Positions 59,213 through 64,000 of a DNA stretch of 64,000 nt are shown in pieces; within the stretch, counting starts at the first letter, position 1, and the number at the start of each line of letters is the position of its first letter. The translations under genes were made by a program, and so were the position numbers. Where the stretch lies: NCBI RefSeq assembly GCF_013409595.1, contig NZ_JACCBD010000001.1, positions 2,232,001 through 2,296,000 on the forward strand. Reading direction: 5' to 3'. The notes under the pieces were generated by a model. It was not told the DNA's origin, did not search any database, and was given only the letters and a program-made list of their open reading frames with translations. Origin of the DNA: Leucobacter aridicollis (GTDB lineage Bacteria > Actinomycetota > Actinomycetes > Actinomycetales > Microbacteriaceae).

Positions 59213-61530
59213 TACGCCTCCGCGCGGACGGCCTTCGCGGCCAGCACGAGGTTCGTGAGGCTCGCGACGGTCTCGTCGTAGCCGCGCGTCTTCAGGCCGC
59301 AGTCGGGGTTCACCCAGAGCTGCTCCCCCGGAATGCGGGCAGCGGCGATCCTGATGAGTTCCGTCTGCTCGTCGACGCCCGGCACGCGGGGTGAGTGGAT
59401 GTCGTAGACGCCCGGGCCGATGCCGCGCGAGTAGCCGTGGTCGCCGAGCGGCTGCACGACGTCCATGCGGCTGCGCGCCGCCTCGATCGAGGTGACGTCT
59501 GCGTCGAGGCCGTCGACGGCGTCAATGATCTCGCCGAACTCCGAGTAACAGAGGTGCGTGTGGATCTGCACCCCGGCCCGGGCGCCACCCGTCGCGAGCC
59601 GGAATGCGCCAACCGACCAGTCCAGGTAGGCCGCCTGCCTGTCGCGGTCGAGCGGCAGCAGCTCGCGCAGGGCGGGCTCGTCGACCTGCACGATCGTGAT
59701 GCCGGCGTCCACCAGATCCTCGATCTCATCGCGCAGCGCGAGCGCAACCTGCGCGGCCGTGTCGCTGAGCGGCTGGTCGTCGCGCACGAACGACCACGCG
59801 AGGATCGTGACGGGGCCGGTGAGCATGCCCTTCACGGGCCGGTCAGTGAGCGACTGCGCGTATTCTGACCAGCGCACCGTCATCGGCGCGGGGCGCGAAA
59901 CGTCGCCCCACAGAATCGACGGCCGCGTCGCACGGCTCCCGTAGGACTGCACCCAGCCGTGCTCCGTGACGGCGAACCCGTCGAGCAGCTCGGCAAAGTA
60001 CTGGACCATGTCATTGCGCTCCGCCTCACCGTGCACGAGCACGTCGAGCCCGATCTCCTCCTGCAGCCGGATCACGCTCGCGATCTCTTCGCGCAGGAAC
60101 CCCTCATATGCCGCCTCGTCGATCTCGCCGCGCACGAACGCGGCGCGTGCCTTGCGAATCTCGGGAGTCTGGGGGAACGAGCCGATCGTTGTCGTCGCGA
60201 GGTGCGGGATCCCGAGATCCTGCTGCGCGGCGCGCCGATCCTCCTCGGTCACACGGGTGCGGTCGTCGTCCCCCGACGCGGCGACGCGCGCGCGAATCGG
60301 ATCGCTGTGCACGCCAGGCGCGGCGTCGCGGTCGGCGAGCACGCGGTCGACCTCGGCGAGTTCGGGCTCGATCGCTGCGGCCCCCTCGGCGAGCCCGCGG
60401 GCGAGAATCGCGACCTGCTCGACCTTCTGATCGGCGAACGCGAGCCACGACCGGAGGCGGCCCTCAAGCTTGGTCTCGTCGCGCACGTCGTGCGGCACGT
60501 GCTGCAGGTTGTTCGAGGTTCCGACGACGGTGGCGATGCCCGCGTCCGTCAGCTGGGTGAGCTGCGCGAACGCACCGCGCAGGTCGGTGCGCCAAATGTT
60601 CCGGCCGTCGACGACGCCGGCAACGAGCTGCGTCCCCGCGAACGCCTGAGCGAGCGAGCCGTCGGCGAGCGCGGCGTCCGGGAGCGAGCCGCGCACGAGG
60701 TCCGCGTGCACGGCCTCGACAGGGAGCGCCCCGAGGCGCGTGAGGGCCGCCGCCGAGTTCCCGTAGGGCGCGGCGATCAGGATCCGGGGCCGCGTACCCG
60801 CCCCGCCCAACACCGCGTAGGCGCGCTCGACCAGGCCCAGTGTCTCCTCGCGCGTCACGCGCAGCGAGTCCGAGACAAGGGCCGGCTCGTCGAGCTGCAC
60901 CCAGGAGACGCCGGCTGCGGCGAGCGCCTCCAGCAGCGCCGCGTACACGCCGACGAGATCGTCGAGCCTGTCGATCGGGTCGAAGCCGTCGGCCGCCGCG
61001 TCGGACGCCTTCGCGAGCAGCAGGTAGGTGACGGGACCGACGAGCACGGGCCGCGTTTCGATGCCCTGCTCCTGCGCCTCACGGAACTGCTCGACGAGCG
61101 CGGTCGCGTTCGCGGCGAAGCCGGTCTCCCCATCGATCTCGGGCACGCTGTAGTGGTAGTTCGTGTCGAACCACTTCGTCATCTCAAGCGGCTGATGCTC
61201 GGCGTCGCCGCGTGCGAGCCTGAAGTAGGTGTCGAGGTCCGAACCCGTCGGGGCGCCGAAGCGGGACGGGATCGCGCCAACCGCGAGCGTCGCATCGAGC
61301 ACCTGGTCGTAGAAGCTGAAGCTCTCGGGGACCGCCGCGCCCGCCGCGGGGAGACCGAGTTCGACGAGCCTGGCCCGCGTCGCCGCCCGCAGCTGCGCCG
61401 CGGTCTGCTGCAGCTCAGGCTCCGAGATGCGCCCAGCCCAGAACGACTCAACGGCACGCTTGAGCTCGCGCCGCCTGCCGATCCGCGGGTAGCCGAGAAT
61501 CGTGGCCTGTGGCAGTGGTGCAGCGGTCAT
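59212..61530 (-). CDS. metE: cobalamin-independent methionine synthase
   Basis: Transfers the methyl of 5-methyl-THF (polyglutamate) to homocysteine. 772 residues, both barrels: N-terminal ILGYPRIGRRRELK, linker near 400-430, C-terminal TTIGSFPQT, zinc ligands in IHTHLCYSEF, Glu in IEAARSRMDV and Cys in NPDCGLKTRG. ATG at 61530 follows AGGA. Upstream is a structured leader that may regulate it. Confidence 0.97.
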   Translation of the reverse strand: MTAAPLPQATILGYPRIGRRRELKRAVESFWAGRISEPELQQTAAQLRAATRARLVELGLPAAGAAVPESFSFYDQVLDATLAVGAIPSRFGAPTGSDLDTYFRLARGDAEHQPLEMTKWFDTNYHYSVPEIDGETGFAANATALVEQFREAQEQGIETRPVLVGPVTYLLLAKASDAAADGFDPIDRLDDLVGVYAALLEALAAAGVSWVQLDEPALVSDSLRVTREETLGLVERAYAVLGGAGTRPRILIAAPYGNSAAALTRLGALPVEAVHADLVRGSLPDAALADGSLAQAFAGTQLVAGVVDGRNIWRTDLRGAFAQLTQLTDAGIATVVGTSNNLQHVPHDVRDETKLEGRLRSWLAFADQKVEQVAILARGLAEGAAAIEPELAEVDRVLADRDAAPGVHSDPIRARVAASGDDDRTRVTEEDRRAAQQDLGIPHLATTTIGSFPQTPEIRKARAAFVRGEIDEAAYEGFLREEIASVIRLQEEIGLDVLVHGEAERNDMVQYFAELLDGFAVTEHGWVQSYGSRATRPSILWGDVSRPAPMTVRWSEYAQSLTDRPVKGMLTGPVTILAWSFVRDDQPLSDTAAQVALALRDEIEDLVDAGITIVQVDEPALRELLPLDRDRQAAYLDWSVGAFRLATGGARAGVQIHTHLCYSEFGEIIDAVDGLDADVTSIEAARSRMDVVQPLGDHGYSRGIGPGVYDIHSPRVPGVDEQTELIRIAAARIPGEQLWVNPDCGLKTRGYDETVASLTNLVLAAKAVRAEA

Positions 61531-61535
61531 GTTGG

Positions 61536-61619
61536 TCCTCCGTCGGGTACAGTGCGGTGCGGTTCACGGGCCACATCCTGAGCCCGTCTGCTGCAAAAGT
61601 ACCCGGCGGAGTCACGCCG
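61536..61619 (-). promoter_or_regulatory. foldable metE leader with two exclusive stems
   Basis: In the RNA, an outer stem of 10 of 11 pairs (61599-61609 with 61540-61550) closes a domain whose inner hairpin is ACGGGC/GCCCGT (61582-61587 with 61566-61571). The outer stem ends right at the AGGA ribosome site (61536-61539). Its 5' arm can instead pair as CGGCG/CGCCG (61604-61608 with 61615-61619). The two folds exclude each other, which suggests a switch; it matches no riboswitch class I know. Confidence 0.5.
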
Positions 61620-61633
61620 ACCGACCTGAATTT

Positions 61634-61669
61634 CACACTGTTACCGTGTGCGACGAAGTGTTACGACAC
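61634..61669 (-). promoter_or_regulatory. inverted repeats upstream of metE
   Basis: CACAC-N7-GTGTG (61634-61650) and GTG-TTACGA-CAC (61658-61669) stand in tandem and share a TGTTAC core. They lie between the hflX stop and the metE leader and may be operator sites. Confidence 0.35.
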
Positions 61670-61693
61670 GGGTGCTAGACCCGCGAGAGTCGG

Positions 61694-63298
61694 CTATACG
61701 AGGTAGTCGTCGAGCTTGGCGAACATCTCGGGAGTCACGAGCGCACGCACCCGCGTCCCAGCCTCGTCGTACTCCAGCTCGAGCACGCGGTTGCGTTCGT
61801 GCAGCTCGGCGACGAGGTCACCTCTGTCGTAGGGCACCACGACGGTGACCTCGCGGTCGGGCGTCGGGATCGCCGCGTCGATGCGCGCCTGGAGCTCGTC
61901 GAGCCCCTCGCCGGTGCGCGCGGAGACGAACACCCCGTCCGGGACGAGCCCGTGAAGCAGCATGCGCCGCGACTCGTCGATGAGGTCCGCCTTGTTGAAG
62001 GCCACGACCTCCGGGATGCCCTGCGCCTCGACCTCCGCAACCACGTCGCGGACGGTCGCGAGCTGCGCCTCGGGGTCAGGGTGCGAGGCGTCGACGACGT
62101 GCAAGATCACGTCGGACTCCCCCACCTCTTCGAACGTCGACCGGAACGCCTCAACGAGCTGGTGCGGGAGGTTGCGCACGAAGCCGACGGTGTCGACGTA
62201 CGTGAAGTCGCGGCCGTCCTGCGTCTCAGCGTGCCGCACCGCGGTATCAAGCGTCGCGAACAGCTGGTTCTGCACGAGCTCCTGCGTCCCGGTGAGGCGG
62301 TTCAGCAGGCTCGACTTGCCGGCGTTGGTATACCCGGCAATCGCGACCGAGGGCACCTCGCCACGCTTCCGGTTCGCGCGCTTCGCCGCTCGGGCGGGCG
62401 CGAAGCCGGCGATCTGCTTACGCAGCCGCGCCATACGGGTGTTGATGCGTCGCCGGTCGAGCTCGATCTTCGTCTCACCGGGGCCGCGGGATCCCATACC
62501 CGCGCCTGCCGCGCCCACCTGGCCGCCAGCCTGACGCGACATCGACTCGCCCCAGCCGCGCAGTCGCGGAAGCAGGTATTCGAGCTGGGCGAGCTCGACC
62601 TGCGCCTTACCCTCCCGGCTCTTCGCATGCTGGCTAAAGATGTCGAGGATGACCGTGGTGCGGTCGATCACCTTCGCGTTCACGACGTCCTCGAGTGCAC
62701 GTCGCTGGCTCGGGCCGAGCTCGTCATCCGCGATGACGGTGTCGGCGCCGAGGGCGCGCACGAGCTCGGCGAGCTCCTGCGCTTTGCCCTTGCCGAAGTA
62801 CGTGGCCGGGTCGGGGTTCACGCGCCGCTGCAGGACGCCGTCGAGCACCGTGGCGCCAGCGGTCTCTGCGAGCGCCGCGAGCTCGCGGAGCGAGTTCTCT
62901 GCCTCCTCGAGCGCGTCCTGTGCCGAATGCCCGCGGCCCGAGTTGTAGATGCCGATGAGCACGACGTTCTCGAGTCGCAGCTGCCGGTACTCGACCTCGG
63001 TCACGTCCTCGAGCTCGGTCGAGAGCCCTGCGACGCGAGTCAGAGAGGCGCGGTCCTCGCGCTCCATCTGGATCCCGTGATCATCATCGTCAAGCGTGTC
63101 ATGGTCGGCGCTGCCGAGCGCCTGCGCGTCAGAGAGGTCGCGGATCACCGACGCGCCGGCACCGGCGGCACGCCGAAGCACCCGCTCGAGCGGGTCGGTG
63201 ACCCCTTCGGCAGCCTGTGCGGCGCGGTCCTCGTCGTTCTCGCGCTGCGCTGCGTCGGTCACGGGTGCTGTGGTCTTATCGTTCGTGAAATCACTCAT
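61694..63298 (-). CDS. hflX: ribosome-associated GTPase HflX
   Basis: A 534-residue GTPase that rescues or splits stalled ribosomes under stress. N-terminal HflX domain (about 100-260: SLRELAALAETAGATVLDGVLQ, RVNPDPATYFGKGKAQEL), a glycine-rich linker AGAGMGSRGPGETKIELDRR, then the G domain: GYTNAGKSSLLN, DTVGFVRNLP, NKADL. An acidic N-terminal extension of about 90 residues is typical of actinobacteria. ATG at 63298 has GGGAG upstream. Confidence 0.96.
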   Translation of the reverse strand: MSDFTNDKTTAPVTDAAQRENDEDRAAQAAEGVTDPLERVLRRAAGAGASVIRDLSDAQALGSADHDTLDDDDHGIQMEREDRASLTRVAGLSTELEDVTEVEYRQLRLENVVLIGIYNSGRGHSAQDALEEAENSLRELAALAETAGATVLDGVLQRRVNPDPATYFGKGKAQELAELVRALGADTVIADDELGPSQRRALEDVVNAKVIDRTTVILDIFSQHAKSREGKAQVELAQLEYLLPRLRGWGESMSRQAGGQVGAAGAGMGSRGPGETKIELDRRRINTRMARLRKQIAGFAPARAAKRANRKRGEVPSVAIAGYTNAGKSSLLNRLTGTQELVQNQLFATLDTAVRHAETQDGRDFTYVDTVGFVRNLPHQLVEAFRSTFEEVGESDVILHVVDASHPDPEAQLATVRDVVAEVEAQGIPEVVAFNKADLIDESRRMLLHGLVPDGVFVSARTGEGLDELQARIDAAIPTPDREVTVVVPYDRGDLVAELHERNRVLELEYDEAGTRVRALVTPEMFAKLDDYLV

Positions 63299-63383
63299 GT
63301 GGCTCCCAAGTGTACGTCGATCTTGGCTTCCCGGCATGGATGTTCGCTTCGGGCACGTGGAGCACTCACAGGCTGGGATACTT

Positions 63384-64000
63384 GTGAGCGTGAATCAGCA
63401 CTATTTCTCAGAGGCGCCGGCCGGCGAGTTCACGCCGCGCGAGATCCAGGTTGAGCTCGCGGGCGCCACGCGTTCCGTGCTCACCGCCGGCGGGGTGTTC
63501 AGCCCCGAGCACCTCGACCAGGGCACGGCGACACTGCTCGCGGCCCTCCCGGACCTCACGGAGCTCGACATCGTTCGTGCCCCCGCCGACGAGGCCCCGG
63601 TGGACGGCTCCGCCGGCGCGATCCTTGACGTGGGCTGCGGGTGGGGACCGATCGCGCTCGCGGCCGCGCTCGATCACCGCGACCGCGAGGTGTGGGCAAT
63701 CGACGTGAACGAGCGGTCCCGGGAGCTCACGCGGCGCAACGCCGAGCGGCTGGGCCTCACCAATGTCAGGGTCGCGGCCCCCGAAGACGTTCCCGCGGAT
63801 CTCGCGTTCGCGGAGATCCGTTCGAACCCGCCGATCCGGGTCGGCAAAGAGGTGTTGCACGGCATTCTCGAGCAGTGGCTGCCCCGCCTCATTCCGGGCG
63901 GCGCGGCCTACCTCGTCGTGGCGAAGCACCTCGGTGCCGATTCGCTCCAGAAGTGGATCGCGACGACGTTCGACGACCTCGAGGTCGACCGCGCGGCCCG
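63384..64000 (+). CDS. RsmC-like class I methyltransferase (partial)
   Basis: The 5' part, about 205 codons, of a gene cut by the window end. The protein begins (V)SVNQHYFSEAPAGEF and has VFSPEHLDQGT, SAM motif I ILDVGCGWGPIALA and the base-binding SNPPIRVGKE, which fits the small-domain-plus-MTS fold of 16S rRNA guanine methylases (RsmC/RlmG). GTG at 63384 or GTG at 63390; GATACT (63378-63383) as a -10 would make the second one leaderless. Divergent from hflX. Confidence 0.85.
   Translation, partial: MSVNQHYFSEAPAGEFTPREIQVELAGATRSVLTAGGVFSPEHLDQGTATLLAALPDLTELDIVRAPADEAPVDGSAGAILDVGCGWGPIALAAALDHRDREVWAIDVNERSRELTRRNAERLGLTNVRVAAPEDVPADLAFAEIRSNPPIRVGKEVLHGILEQWLPRLIPGGAAYLVVAKHLGADSLQKWIATTFDDLEVDRAA

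Noticed and set aside
61531..61693. Cobalamin or SAM riboswitch upstream of metE
   Set aside because: The conserved boxes of these classes are not present; only a generic foldable leader can be claimed.

Overview
The window is high-GC DNA, almost fully coding, and reads as a chromosomal segment of an actinobacterium, most likely a Microbacteriaceae member (Leucobacter-like). Pointers are a PriA-type isomerase in the his genes, divergent lexA and LysM genes with CGAA-type boxes, the DUF3117 micro-protein, DUF1844 divergent from infC-rpmI-rplT, many GTG starts, ATGA/GTGA stop-start overlaps and several starts that look leaderless. No rRNA, tRNA, CRISPR array, transposase or phage gene is visible. 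The genus call is inference from gene content only.

Layout: 0.1-2.5 kb holds a DUF3117 protein, citrate synthase and a 7Fe ferredoxin. 2.7-4.4 kb is an acyl-CoA ligase. 4.5-14.7 kb (minus) runs pheS-pheT, an NmrA-like protein plus a VOC protein, an enoyl-CoA hydratase, argC-argJ-argB and a prepilin peptidase overlapping argB. 14.8-18.0 kb (plus) is a copper-trafficking and DyP peroxidase operon (membrane protein, CopC, PCuAC, Tat-secreted DyP). 18.3-24.6 kb is accessory: a trimethylamine monooxygenase, two HxlR regulators each beside a divergent gene (DoxX plus DHA2 efflux pump; LLM oxidoreductase plus dinucleotide-binding reductase). 24.7-26.9 kb (minus) is infC-rpmI-rplT-SpoU methylase. 27.1-30.7 kb has DUF1844, AzlCD and a MetP/MetS-type importer.

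30.7-47.9 kb is a catabolic region for an unidentified organic acid: SDR-TetR-quinone reductase-SDR (minus), a LIV-type ABC transporter livGFHM with two tandem paralogous binding proteins (plus), an acyl-CoA ligase with an ACAD10/11-type dehydrogenase and its APH-type kinase partner (minus), a QsdR-type TetR, and thiolase-SDR-MaoC (plus). Three 18-bp palindromes (consensus AWACCG-N6-CGGTWT) sit at the promoters of three of these units and tie them into one predicted TetR regulon. This is the most interesting system in the window.

47.9-53.7 kb (minus) is hisC, then a DsbA-like/CcdA-like pair, then hisB-hisH-priA and an SseB protein. 53.8-57.1 kb has LysM/lexA and lipB-lipA. 57.1-63.3 kb (minus) is hflX, metE (with a foldable leader), a short MetE paralogue and metF. 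The window ends inside an RsmC-like methyltransferase gene.
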